Of a stretch of 64,000 nt of DNA, positions 35,964-50,900 are shown piece after piece. The notes under the pieces were generated by a model. The model saw only the letters and a list, made by a program, of their open reading frames with translations. It was not told the origin of the DNA and did not search any database. The stretch is from positions 55,487,519 through 55,551,518 of the forward strand of contig CM049306.1 of assembly GCA_026874595.1 (NCBI GenBank), given 5' to 3'. The stretch is from Sipunculus nudus. Lineage: Eukaryota > Annelida > Sipuncula > Golfingiida > Sipunculidae. Position 1 is the stretch's first letter. Each line of letters begins with the position of its first letter. The position numbers and the translations under genes were made by a program.

Positions 35964-38900
35964 AAACCTTAATGATTATTGGGGGGTTTCAAGTTGAAAT
36001 TATAAGATAATTGTATGAACTCTTGAATACATGTAATTTAAAAGCAACCCATTGTAAAGACCCTGGCATATGTAAAATATTGATTTATAATTATATGCAT
36101 ACTTGTACATTTTTTATTATTTTCATATATATTTCACATAAATTTATTTTATAGTACATACTTCTGTTAAGATTTAATCTTCTTTCGCATAATTAATAAA
36201 TAAAGTTTTCAGTGTAACTAAAAATGGTCTCCAAAGGAATTATTCATGATTATGTCATATTAATATTTAGTATCAAAGCTAACAATTTAGTCCTTTATGT
36301 ATGTATCAGGAGAGGAATTTTGGTAGGGCTGTGTCCTGTTTCTACTGTTTACATCAAGATTCTGGACAGATTCTAAACTGGAGACAAAAGTACCCCATCT
36401 TCTCAAGTGTATATATGTTCATTTGGATATGATGCCATGTTTTATTTTATCACATAGTACATCTTGAGAGTGAACAGAGAGGTGGTAAACTTTACAGTAA
36501 TGGTAGCATGCATGGCTTTTATTCTTCAGGCATGCCCTTCTTCATTGCAGCAAAACTAGCATAGGATAATTTAGGAATATGGAGAGTGATTTAAACTTAT
36601 ATCAATTTTACAAAACAAATCAAATATTATTTATATCACTTTCACAATTAATTTGGTATTCAACAATCTTATACTTTAAATTTTGTACATAACAGGATCT
36701 AATTATTTGATATCAAAATTTCAGATATTAAATAATAAAATATTAACAGTTACTTATATTCTCATATTATATAATCAAATAAATTAATATCTTAAAAAAA
36801 ATTGTTAATTTAATTTTCAAAATATAAATTAACATAATTTTAGATACTGAATGAAGGTCTGCAAAATTGGTACTATGAAATAAGAGACAAGTATTAAAAG
36901 AATTATTTTAAAAGAATATTTATATAAATTAAATAGATAATACATGTGCCTGCAGTATGACTTTATCAAAGTGATTGTAGTACTGGTATGAGTTTACTAG
37001 TATATAGCATTGTAGGCTTCCATACGTTATGGGTAGAAAAAACACCATAAGCTTATCATGAACATTTTGGGTCTGCACTGCAACTACATCTGGTTCCATA
37101 TTCTATTTTTCTTAAATGTGTGTTATTGCAATCTGTATGATTAAAATGCAAACTGGCTTGTGAAAATAAATCTAGGTACATTTCAGAATATGCATATGGA
37201 TTGATGGATGTGAGATAAGGTGTTCATGTCAATATAATAATACACAATTTATCTGTCTCATAACATCAAACATTCCTCTGTTTATCCATGGTTTACTAAT
37301 CAAAGGTCAGATTGTGCCAGGTTACTTATTTGGCTGTGACCTGCTCTGTCCAGTACTCTTATGTAATTAGCACTGGTCACCAGCAGTGTGGCAGCTGGCC
37401 CATGCTTGCCTCAACAATAGGCACTTCTGGGCAATTGCTGGACAAGAATTGAGTGTGTTCAGCATTATTTGCTGATATGCTTCATGATCAAGGGGCTCAC
37501 AGGAAGTAATAGAAAGTAATATGTATTACTCTATTACTTTGCCTTCTGTTTCTATTACTATTACTATTACAGCTAAAATTTTTGAGTCTATTACTATTAC
37601 TATTACTATTACATGGAAAAAGCTGTAATAGTCTATTACTATTACTATTACTTATTACTATTACCCCATGTCTGCTGTAAACAAAGAGTGTTCATTTGGG
37701 CCATAGGAAAGTAAAATTTCTGAAAGGTTTGAGAAGGGAAAATTCTTCTTAAATCATATTCTATAATGTCTTATGCATTGCCTGCTTTATTTGTCACATA
37801 AACATAACTGTTCATACAGGCTCAGTGTGACATAGATAGTGTGCAGTAAAGTATGTAATATGTTTTTTCTTGACAGTCTTCAGTACTGGAGCAGATAGTG
37901 ATATGTATGACTGCCTTCTGTTTTCAGGGCTGGGGAAATGGACAGAGCTGGAGGAGGGAGCCAGGAGGAACCACTTGCTGCGGCTGCTGAATGCTGCAGA
38001 GGTGCTTGACAGAGATAAAAGGATGCAAGCAGTCAGGTCACTCTTGTATCTGTCTCAAGGTAAGAAAAGTTAAATAAAGAGGAAAACATCACAGACAAGT
38101 TACTGTAACACAGTATTATGAGGAATTAATTTAAGAAATTTTTCAGGTTATCTAATTTTTAGCTCAGCTGACTGTAAGTCATCTGAGCTATAGCAATCAC
38201 TCTTTATCCGTCGTCCGGCCAGCCATCCGGCCATCCGGCCATCTGTCCATTAACAAGGCACAAATCATAACCACTGGACCTGGAATCTTCTAACTTTACA
38301 TCCAGAGAGGTCCATGAAAAGTGTTCTTGGAAACCTGGAATTAGGTCTCTGTTACCTATATTCTTCAAGCTATGGGGCTCCTAAGTACCCCCCAGAATAA
38401 TAAAAAATTTGATACAAAAGCTCTAATATCTGAAAACTAATGCATTGATTACCATGATTCTTTGCACGGATATTGATCATTGAGTGTTTCATCAGTTTCT
38501 GCAGACTGGTGGCGCCACCTGTATTTTTCGATTTTTTATGATTTTTTTTCTCTATTTTTGAGACCTCAAAAGATAGCGTCATCTGTTAACAGGGCACAAA
38601 TCTTAATGACTGGACTTATAATCTTCTGTCTTGACCTGCAGGGAGGTCCATGAAAAGTCTTCTTGGAAACCTGAAATTATGTCTCTGTTACCTATATTCT
38701 TCAAGCTATGGGGCTCTGAAGTACCCCCCAAGATAATGAAAAATTGATACAAAAGCTCAAATATCTGAACAATTAATGCATTGGTCACCGTGATTCTCTG
38801 CATGGATATTGATCATGGAGTGTTTCATCAGTTTCTGCAGACTGGTGGCGCCACGTGTATTTTTTCCATTTTTTTAAGGATTTTTTCCTCAATTTTTGAG

Positions 38901-41900
38901 ACCTCAAAAGATGCCGTCATCTGTAAACAGGGTACAAATCTTAACCGCTGGTCCTGGAATCTTCTTACTTTACATCCAGAGAGGTCCATGAAAAGTGTTC
39001 TTGGAAACCTGGAATTAGGTCTCTGTTACCCATATTCTTCAGGTTATGGGGCTCCACAGTACCCTGCAGAATAATGAAAAATTTGATACAACAGCTCAAA
39101 TATCTGATCAACCAATGCATTGATCACCATGATTCTTTGCATGCATATTGATCATGGAGTGTTTCATCAGTTTCTGTAGACTGGTGGCGCCACCTGTATT
39201 TTTTCTATTTTTTACTATTTTTTATCTATTTTTGAGATGCAGTCATCTATGAACAGGGCACAAATCGTAACATCTAGACCTAGAATCTTCTTTCTTGACA
39301 TGGTGGGAGGCCCATGAAAAGTCTCCTTGGCAACCTCTAATTAGGTCTCTGTCACCCATATTGTCTGAGCTATGGGGCTCAGAAATACCCCCCAGAATAA
39401 CTAAAAATAAAAAAAGCTCTGGTATCTGAACAACTAGTGCATTGATTGGCATTATTCTTTGCATGCATTTGCATCATGGAGTGTTTCATCAGTTACTTCA
39501 AACTGATGGTGCCATCCGGAATTTTTATCTTTATTTTTTAGACCTTCAAAGATGTGGTCGTCTGTTAACAGGGCACAATTCATAACTAGTTTAGCTTGAA
39601 ACTTCTTTCTTGACATCCTGGGAGGTCCATAAAAAACTCCATGGAAACCTGAAATTAGGTCCCTGTTACCCATATTCTCCGAGCTATGGGTCATAGAAGT
39701 ACCTCCCAGAATAACTAAAAATTTGATACAAAAGCTCCAGTATCTGAACAACTTTTCCATTAATCACCCTGATTCTTTGCATGCATATTCATCATGGAGT
39801 GATTCATCAGTTCTTGTGGACTGGTGGCACCACCTAAATTTTTAAAAATTTTAACACATTTCTTTTGGCTAGGCCTATTTATGAGACCTTCAAAGATGCA
39901 GTTGTCCCTTAACAGGGCTCAAATTGTAACCATTGGTCCTAGAATCTTCAAACTTGATATCCAGGGAGGTCTGTGAAAAGTCTCCTTAGAAACTTGAATT
40001 AAGGTCTCTGTTGCCCATATTTTCTGAGCTATGGTGCTTATAAGCACCCCTCAAAATAATTGAAAATTTGATACCAAAGTAGGGCACAAATCATAACCAT
40101 GCGGCCAAAATCTTCTAACTTGTAATCCTGAGAGTTCCTCAAAAGTTCTCCCCAGAAACCTGAAATTGGGTCACAGTGACCTATATTCTCAGAGTTTTGG
40201 GGTATGTTTGAGCATCCCAGAAATAATGCAAAATACACACAAATTGCCAGATTCCTCATGAAAGGCTGGTTGGATTGTCATCAAATTGGTTTTTATGGGT
40301 TGGGTCTTGATGAACTTAAGCTAATATGCATTAACAATGATGCCACCTATCTTAATTAGTTGTCTGTGCAAGGACATATTATCAACATGTCAGTCGGCTG
40401 AGCATCATGACCCATGGGTCACTTGTTATAGAAATTACGTACTGATGAAAGTGGTAATTGTGGGCAAAATTTTTTAAAATTTTCATCTCTAATGAAAACA
40501 TGCCTAATGTTTCATCAACTGATTGGATTTTTGTTTTATCGATGTGAAATTCAAACTATACGCAATTCAAGTGTTGCTTCCTAATCTGCATAACTGTTTT
40601 ACCATGAGTCAGTTTAATGCATATGCCAGTCTACCGCTCTTTGTTGTTACATTTTCTTTCCGTTTAATCTTTATGGGTACAAGTGTCATTATGAAAAACT
40701 TGAGGTTCCCTATCCATTTATACATGTAAACTTTTTGGTGACATGATGGATCTGGTTCAACACAGCTGTGATTGCCAGATATCCAAGCCATTTGAATATA
40801 ATCACTGATAACAGTGAAAATTGGACATCCAGTTATAATCACAATAAAAATCAATTAGTCTCAGTAAATATAATACCAGTAAATTTAATGGTGTGTATTT
40901 TTTGTTTAACTGACTGGTCAATAAAGCGTTCATTATCCCTGTGTTGACTGACGTGTTTCAATCCTTTCAGTAATACAATGCAGGTGCCACGCATTGATTT
41001 TCAGTTGTAACAGTTAATTCAAGGGTTAAGTAATTCAAATTTCAAAGCATTGTACAAATCTTATCTGACAGCTGAACCCTTGCTTTTTATGAATGATACT
41101 GTTGAAATGCCTGATACATAAGCATTGTATTTAAGCTGTTAAATTTATTTTTATGTTTAAATGGTCTATCTAGTTTATAAACCGTATTAGTACTAAGGGG
41201 ATGTTGATTGTAGCCATTATACTTAAATTCCATAGTTACCAGGTGGTTTGGACGCCTCTGAAGTTTGGATGCGACTTATATTATGAACTTTTCCTGAAAC
41301 AAAACTTTAATGGCTATATCCCAGGTGGAACCTAAAAGTCAGGGTGCGATTTAAAATACGGATGCGACTTCTGCAAGGAATTTTACAGTAACAATATTTT
41401 TAAGCTCTGTTCTGCTGTGATATGATTCAGTGTTTTAGGATATCTACTGAGATGAAGGAATAACCATGTTTCTGTTGTCACTCTGTATAATATTTGAATA
41501 TGATATATGGTTTCCTTTTATTGTCTCACTGTGTCTGACTGATATATTATTTATATATTCAGGTGTGTTTGAGGAGTGCACGCAGGAGGAGGAGCAGCAT
41601 CAGTGGGCTCGCTACAACTGTTACTTGCTGTATGAAGCAGGGGCCTTCCTTGTATTTGTTGAGCTCCTCAACATGGAGATAGAGTAGGTTGTAGTCTCAG
41701 TAATGTTATATCTAGATTTCAAATCTATAAAATGTCTGTAAGGCCAGTTTGTATGATAATTACAGGAAACTAAAAGAAATGTTCAACACTGTTTGTCTTC
41801 TTACCATCTTAAGACAGTCATGGTAAAGTCTTGTTTAATTTAGAAAAAAACATAGGTTTTTAATGCTAGACACATGCTCTTGATTTCATTGCAGCCATAT

Positions 41901-44900
41901 CAGGTAAAGAAAATAAAGATACCTTGCAGTGCCATGCTATAAAATTGTAGATTTACTTTTGAGAGACTTGCTGGGTTAAGATTTAGAGCTCTATTTCCAC
42001 AGGGCAGTTAAACACTCATGGTCAGAGTATGTAAACAACAACTATCAGAAGTACGGTATCTTAAATTGACAGGTGCATATGTCACTGTACGCTCTGAACA
42101 CAGCATGTGACCTCCTGGGGACCTTTCACTCACACGCTGTGAGAAATGGAAGGATTCTACAGGTTTGGCAAGCAGCCAACACCCACCAAACTGACACTGG
42201 GTAAATCAAAATCTGATTGGCTCAGTGTGTAAACAAAGATGGCTGCACCCATGCTGAGCTTGTAAACCAATATCTGATTGGCTCAAGGTGCCAAAGATGG
42301 TTGTGCCCCTGCAAAGCTCGTTATGTGGCACTGCAAGAGAGGAAAATTTGCAAACATTAGGGGGACAGTTAACTGACCTCAAGCCACACCCGCAACTTAG
42401 TATATAGACTGTCATGAAAGATGACAGTTGCATACTGTGTATTCCAGCGGGGATGGTTAAATATTACACAAGAGGAAATCCCACAGAGACAGCACCGCCT
42501 GGTGGAAAAAACCTTATGGACAATCGCCGTTGCGTGTAGCTGTTACAGTGGAGTGAATAGATGAGCATAGAGTAACCGCTGCTTATGAAGTATAATGTAA
42601 CTGCTCATCGGCGACAGTTTTGACCCGTGAGATAAAACAAATTACTTGTAGCTTTTTGTGGCACTCTAACCAGTCAGTGATTTTGACTGAAATATGCAGA
42701 ATTTAAGGCTCAAGTAATTGCGATCATGAAACTGACATATCATTTTATTGAGCAGGTTTGTAGGCAGCACATGAAGTTATACAGGAGTATACCTTAGCTA
42801 CTTTGGGTCAAATTATAATTTTAAATGAACTTTTTCATGAGAGCCATATCTTTTGTGGTAAAATTCTGAGAGGCAGATCTAAATAACTATAATAGCACTA
42901 TTCAGAAACTTATTTCTATCACAAAAAGTAAATGTATTTCACTAAAAAAAAAGGTTTACTTTAATGTTGTGTACTATTTTGGCAGCACTGTATTTTGCAC
43001 TCATTTATGTATGTTCATCTTCTTTATCAGGAATGGGATAGCAGCATCAGCAGCCCTGAGAAAGCCAGCTGTGTCTGTAGCAGACAGTCTGGATTTAAGG
43101 TGTCTCTTTGGATATATTTTGAAACACAATAGTGGTAACCCTCTCTTTCCCAGTTATGACATGCTTGACTTTAAATATTATTCCGTTCATATTTTACAGA
43201 GTGTATTTTGATATTGTTTTGTTTGGAATAAAAGCCCATGATAAGAAATGGGCTTGAATTAATATTTTCAATTTATAGATATTTAATATTATGTTTTCTA
43301 ATATTGAAATATAACCAAAGCTACCTGCAAGTTGCATATAATATGCATCATTCAGTAAATGTTTGGTTTTCTTTGATTTTGAAATTGATATACATTTGTA
43401 AAACTTGAGGTTGTGTCGATATTCACTCCAATGTACTTATTTGGACAACCATACATTAATGGACAAAAATTTTCATGAAACCTTGTGGATATTCTCTGCA
43501 TTTTGACCAGAACGTGGTTTCACTTTGGCTGTGTGAACCCTATGTACTAAGTAGGAGCTAAGTTGTATGATCTTAACATTACTGGTCACTTTTTGTGTGG
43601 ATAAATATTTCTTTTTTGAAAATTTTAAATTTGATACACAGCATACTTTTACAGAATCATTCTGAGTGTTTTGTACAATATGGTGGAAACATTACGACGA
43701 GAGGAAGAAAATGACTCAGATGAGTGGAAGAGATACCGGGAACTCTTCAGAAATGAAATAAGTAAGTGATAACATAGATGATCTGAGGGTGTAGATGGTT
43801 TGTCATGTTTTGAATATATATTTATTACAAAGGTCATTAACACAAGGAACCCCTCAGAAGTGTGCTTACCTGTGCCAGGGCTGATCATTTAAGCTCATAT
43901 AAAATTTAAGTCGAAGAGTTTAACAGGTCACTCATACTGCCCTGTAGTATTTAATTGCAGCTTCTGATCAGCACAGTAGGTTCAGCAATTGCAAAAATTA
44001 TTCATTTAACCTTAATTCAGCATAACACACAGCTTCTAATATATTTATGCAGTGTCTGTATTTTTGGAAAATTAAAAAAAAAATGTATGTAAACCATTGC
44101 AGTCTTAGTGGACAAAATGTTTATATAATAGAGAAAATAATTGAATGATGTGTGTAAAATTAAATGGGCTGTATAACCAAAGCCTAAATACTGCAACAAT
44201 AATAATTATAATATGCCGAAATATTTCGCAGACACGTGTCTCGTCATGCAAAAAAAGGTGATCCATACACTTTCATATTCATACAAATCTGCTTTTTAGC
44301 TCAGATGACTGATAGTCATCAAAGTTATAGCGATCACTCTTTGTCTGATGCCGGCCAGTGATTAACAGGGCACAATTCCTAACCATTAGACCTAGAAACT
44401 TCTAACTGTACATCCAGGGAGGTCCCAGGCAAATTAGTCTCTCAAACAGATGCCAGGTGCTGCTACTGCTTTGCTATGCACCAGTAAGTCTGTTATGGGA
44501 CGCCTGTTTGTTCAAGAATCTGGTAAAAGGAAGTCTCGTTTGGCATATGCAAGGACTCCCCTAGCATCTGGAAGTGAATCCAGCATGGATGTGGTCCTTG
44601 CATAGACCTGGCAGACATACTGGATCTGTTTTACAGATCAACAATTCTCTTTTTTATAAACAATATTCAAGTACATGTAATTATTTTAAATGAAAGGTTT
44701 TACTGGTAAGGAATCTTAAACAATGGTAAAATTTAAGGTAGTTATAGAAAGCTGGAAAATCATCATAGTCCACATATTTAAAGCTCCCTGCATTAGGATC
44801 TGCTAGTAGTTCTGCCCTTAATTTAAATTATCTTCCCAAAAATTTTAACTAAGGCCAAAATAAAAAAAAGTTATGGTTCTCAGGCCCTTTTTTCAGAAAT

Positions 44901-47900
44901 CAATGCGGGCGGGCACTTTTTTTATTTTAAATTTTTTGGTATGTTTCGATAAAAATGTCAAATGATAAGGGAAAAGCATGAAAATAACAGTTTTATTTTG
45001 CTAAATAAGTAAAAGCACTACAAAACAAAGGATATTGTATGGTTTTATCTTCTTGAAAGAAATGTTGGAGCGGAAGCAGCTCAAAATTGGAAAGTTTTTA
45101 TTGAAAATCAAAATAAAAATTTTTGATGTGGGGGTTTAAAATTGATGCGGGCAGTGCCTGGGAACCATACCTTAAAATTTTTTTTTGGCCTAAGGTTCCT
45201 TAGCCTATGAAAAAAACCTTTCCTAAATTTCTATTGACTCCTGTTTCAGATATTGTGGTCAGCAAATGAACAGGAAAACAGGGATCATTGCTTAATCTCA
45301 GTCAGCTTTTTAACATTTGCTCTGTATTAGACCTGCTTTATCTTGTACAGCCCAGCCTATGGTTGGAGAGGAGTCACTAGCTGTGGTATTATTTGGAATG
45401 GTTACCAAGTTCTGCAGTGGGACAGCTCCTCACTTCCCCATGAAGAAAGTCTTGCTACTGCTCTGGAAGGTCATCCTGGTTAGTTTATTTCTTGGTATTT
45501 CTAAGATAAAAACTCCTGCATGGCCAAATTGTGTTGCTTTTTTATATTGCAGTTGTGTAAACATGCTTGTGAATACATAGTGAATCTATATGGTACTGGC
45601 TCTTGACATGATGCCTGATGCTATACATATGTATATTATAGTTTATAATTCAAGCCAGCTTTTTCTATGTTATTTGCAAGATAAGGATATGATATCCTGA
45701 TACAATTTATTTCCTCATCTTCAATATTAATTCAGTATTTACCATGACGTTGCTCAGAGACGAGGAATGATTAATAATAAATCTCAAGCAGCCCCTTTCA
45801 TTTTCTTACTTGTGCAGCAATTGACCAATTAGATATTTTCTTTTCTGACCAATGACATTAAACTAAAGGACGTATGACATTTTATTTTATTTTGTTTCAT
45901 TTAACAATGTATCAGTTTCTCTATATGAATCCTTTCCTTGGCTACCGGTACCAGGGATAGACATAAAGATTAATGAATTTATCTGTTATTCTGCCTTATA
46001 ATAGTATTACTTGTAATAGTAAATCCTGCTATTAAAATATTCCATATATTACCAAAATAGATAAAACATACTGAATGGTATAACAATGGCATATCATTTT
46101 GTGACAGTTTTCTCTGGGAGGACTGGATTGTATACACGATTTGAAAAACAAGAAGCGCAGTGATGCCAGCCTCCCGCCGCTCACAGAAGACACACATGAA
46201 GTGTGCCGTCACATGCGGGCATCAAGTCCTCCAGCCTCAGCAGCAGATCTCATAGAGCAGCAGTCACAGCCCAGGAGGCCGTTCAGAAGCAACAACCCCA
46301 GAAAGGTAAGGCCCTAGATATTCTGAAATGATAATTTAAAAACAGAATTTTCACAACAGTCACATTTTCCATTCCGCCAGTTATGACATATTATTCACAT
46401 CATGGGCATTTTCCATAAAATTCTTAATAACCAATTACTCTTTTCAGGTTGAATGCCCATTTTATTTATTTATTTTTTTCAAAATTTTATCTTTTAAAAT
46501 TTTTTTATGGAGGTAATTTTCTCCATGCAACAGGATGGTAGCACATTGTAACCCCTGTATCACCCAGATCTGATTGCACCACACCTGAAGGTCCTGGGTG
46601 TGTAATCAACACCATGAGTGGGTAATAACACAGTGGAACCCCTGAAAGGCACACTTGTTTGTGAGTTAGGCATGGACATGGGGCACAGTCCTCCCATTAA
46701 GCCTTCAAAGTGCTCACACAGGTTAGGGGTGGAAAGTATAAAATCTCACCACTCCTTGGCTGGATTTGAACTCATGTCTTCCTGGCTTTAACTCCTGTGC
46801 TGCTAGATGCCAGCAAATGTCTTCTTCAAGGTGTTGATTTCTGACTCTTACCACACATGTTTAAGAACTTAGTGCGAATGAAACCATGAAAGTTAACTTT
46901 GCCGGTTCTAGGAATTTATTGATAAGGTTTTGCTATCACTGGGTTTGATGATGAAGTATACTGTACCATGATTTATAGCTACAGAAGATAAAGTAAACAC
47001 TCCTCATTTTGCTGTATACATGATTCATAAACCATTGTCACAACAATATGTGCAGTGTCACTTGGCAAAAAAATTCTTTCTGTGTACTCTCATTTATTCT
47101 TTTTTTTTAATTTTAAAGCAGTTTTTCACACATTTTAAAATGTTATCATTCATCTTCTACAATGAGAGGTGGAGACAATTTTGAGCAGGTATCTTTAAAA
47201 TTTTGTTCAGGTTATCATATATGCAGATTTAATGTCCAGAATGGCCTGGTCTAAGATTTTTGTGATCCCTGACTTCATCTGTCAAGTTATACTCATCTTA
47301 AGTTGAAAGAGTCAGATGATTTCTCTTTACAAAATGAGTTACTTGTAAATCATGATCAGTACTTTGGAATTCTCATCTGTAATATTGAACAAATAACATT
47401 TTTTTAAATAATAACAAAGGAAATGTGTTAAATTGAAAGATGTGTGTGTGTGCAGATTTGGGAGGAGGGGGGGGGGGCAGGTCTGTGGTGTAGTTTCAGA
47501 GTCAAGGTGAAATAATTTATAAGGATGTCTCACCATATGTTATGCTTGTTCAAAGTTATACTGACCAGGGGTCATATATAAATTCTTTCATTTTTCATTG
47601 TAAAGACTGCCAGTGTTATCAAGTTTTTACAAATATTCAATTTTATATTGTATAAAATGTTTTTATATAACAAATCTTTATCAGTGTGTAGCATGTCACA
47701 TTAGCAATCATCTTCAAGAAATATACGTAAGTGTATTATCAAATGCTGTTGACTCATAAATAATCCTTTTGATCATTATATATATGTTATGATTTGATCT
47801 TACCAGCTTATCTGGTCTAATCATGGTTATTTATCTTGATTTCATGACCCAGGAAACCAGAGAAGTAAGGAATTGTATATAAGCAACATATCTGTAATAA

Positions 47901-50900
47901 ACTATGCCCGACAATCATACTTCCATGTTATATAATAAAAGATTTTGCTTCTCTTGTATCGACACAAGTTCACAGACACACACACACACAATCTGACTCA
48001 CTGATTGACATGAGCAGCATGGGCTTTCACGTTTCTTTCAGCAACGCTTCACCCGTCAAGAAGACATGGCTTATATACTCTTTTCTTTTGCTTACGTGCT
48101 TAACAACTACCAACAATGCGAGCAAAAAAAAAGATACCAGATTTCCATTTTAGAGTCCAACCCTTGATACCATGTAACATAAGATATCTTAATACAAAAT
48201 ATATATTTCTGTTGAGAACACATTAGAAAACATGTTTTGTGCATTTGTACAATGCTACTACTATTGCTACTTGTGTTTACTTATTGGCCATATATTGTAT
48301 ACAGCCCTAAACCTTCCATGTATCAGCTATAGTGCTGAAATAGGGGATTGACAGTGTTTGAAATGTGTTTTCTGGATCATCTTTTCAGTAAAAAAACACC
48401 TTTTCACAACACTTTGGGACCTTAGTGGACACTTCTGTTTTGGAAATTGGTCCTGAGGAGGGCTGTCACAATGGCTTACCCAGAGGCTAGTGCAGGGCCT
48501 TTACCACCAAAGTATATGGGTATTGCATCAGGCAAAAATATATTGATATTGATTAGATTCCTTTTATCTAGCAAATAAAACTACTTTGTAATGGACTCAA
48601 ATTAAACTACATGACCCAATCTAAAAACCATTTTTTGTTCATGTATCATGTTTCTTTCTAACTTTAAAAATTTAATTATAAGTTTCAGTGAAAATTTTTA
48701 AATTTCATTTTAAGACATGGTAGAAGAAAAACAAAAAAAAACAGGTTTTAGGCCAAAATAAAAAAAAGGTATGGTTCTCAGGCACTTTTTTTCAGAAATA
48801 AATGCGGGCGGGCGCTTTTTTTATTTTGAATTTTTTGGTATGTTTCGATAAAAATGTCAAATGATAAGGGAAAAGCATGAAAATAACAGTTTTATTTTGC
48901 TAAATAAGTAAAAGCACTACAAAACAAAGGAAATTGTATGGTTTTATCTTCTTGAAAGAAATGTCGAAGCGGCAGCAGCTCAAAAGTGGAAAGATTTATT
49001 GAAAATCAAAATAAAAATTTTTGATGCGGGGGTTTAAAATTGATGCGGGCGGTGCCTGAGAACCATACCTTTAATTTTTTTTGGCCTTAGATAATGTCAT
49101 GTAGTTAAATAAAAGCCCATAAAAAAGAGATTTGCTTAGAATTGGTACCATTTAACATTTTTAAATTTTCTAAAATGTTCAAATTTCATATGAAAATGAA
49201 TGTGAATTTTGTAAATACATATGCAATTCAAAAGAGATCTGTATCAAGTATATATTGATATATATTTATGGGCTTATTATGCATTGAAACATCTTTATGA
49301 GTGATTTAAAATTTAGGGGATTTTGCCAGCTATGCTACCTTAACTCATGTAAATGACTGACTTTGGGCTTTGCCCATGTTGGCCTGCCAGATGGAGAACT
49401 ACAGTGAACGAGACTAAACCAAAAGTGACATCTGTTGCACACAATTCAAAGCAATCTTACACAGAGCAGCATTGTTATACTGACTACAATCATTGTTTGT
49501 TGGTTAAGCATGACAAATATTGATGGAATTGTGTTATTGAAGATGAATCTAATCTTGCATTCAGCTGTTTTGTTGAGGTAACAATGCCATACCTAATAAC
49601 CAGTTTGGAAGTTGAGTGTAGTATTAACATTTACTAGCCAATGAATGGAATATTTCTCACTCTAAGGCCACTTGTGGTGAAGCCAATTACTTGACTGAAC
49701 AGTTGATTTTAAATTATAAATTCAAGAAGGTTTTGAATCTGACCTGCTGTTAGACATTATAATTGGTTATTTCATCATTTAAAAAAAAAAATTAATTCAA
49801 TCTTTTAAGTCATGAATATGATATGCTATTAAAACATAAAATAATTCCAGGTTAAATTAAAGCTCAAATGTGCATGCACAGTAGCAAATGAATTAAAGAC
49901 CCCTGTATTTGAACAGGGGTTATCTCCATAGTGTTGAGGTCAGCTGCAAAACACATACACACCCAAGGGAGCACCATGTGCTTTCATTTGAATTATCCCA
50001 TTAAAATAAGTTTAGAGCGACAAGTGGGGTTTGGTCTCTTTTCCTAAATTATGCTATGAAAAATAATGAAGAATATTAAGTAGTTGTGAAGCAATAATCA
50101 TGAAATTGAAAATATCCAGGATCTGCACATAAGGATCAGGATCTACATCCCAATTTTTAGACTTTGTTTACTTCTTTTGACTAATCACAACAAATTCATC
50201 AACAAAGTAAGCAAGTAATTCTTACCGGAGGTACTAAAATGAGGAATAATCGATTGGACCCTTTATATCTGGGAACCTGCATTCAGGCTCTTCTAGTATT
50301 TACAGGATTGTTCTAATTAAAGAGATTATTTGAATCTAGTACTTTAATAAAGTCTGAAATTTGTCTTGTTTGCAGATCTATCACAAGATTCCTTAGTTCT
50401 ACATGTCATAAACTTTGCCATTATTTTAAGTGTCTTGGTCAAGGAGATAAACACATTTTGCATATGAGACCCACAGTGTCTTAATGTTTAAGTTTTGTGT
50501 GTATGGCCATAAAATGAAGGATGCAACACCAGATACTTGAGCTGATGCATGTGCTTTTTCATCAAGAGCTGCTTGTCTGTAACACACAGCGCACACTCAC
50601 GGCTGTTTTTGCTTGTCCCTGTGTAAAATACAGAGTCTGATCAAACAGAGTAGTCTGGAGGACCCATTTGACAATAACGGAGATGATGATCTGGCTCGGG
50701 AACTCGAGGGCATGACAGGCAGTGATGACGAACTCCCACCTACCCCTCCACGACCGTCTACTCCTGTACCCTCACGGGGGTTACCCTGGACACCCAAAGT
50801 CAGGTCAGCAAAGCCTTGCCTTTAATATGAATTATACCTGCATCTTAATGTTAAATTACAGTTGTTCCATTAATAATTATCTGTACATCCCACTCAGTGT

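Noticed and set aside
38370-40259. Several minus-strand and one plus-strand frames of 66-102 codons
   Set aside because: By-products of the ~335-bp tandem core of the intron 4 element.
48042-48130. Possible extra STRIP exon after TTTCTTTCAG in intron 9
   Set aside because: No good donor follows, and exons 9 and 10 already join in phase with human-like spacing.
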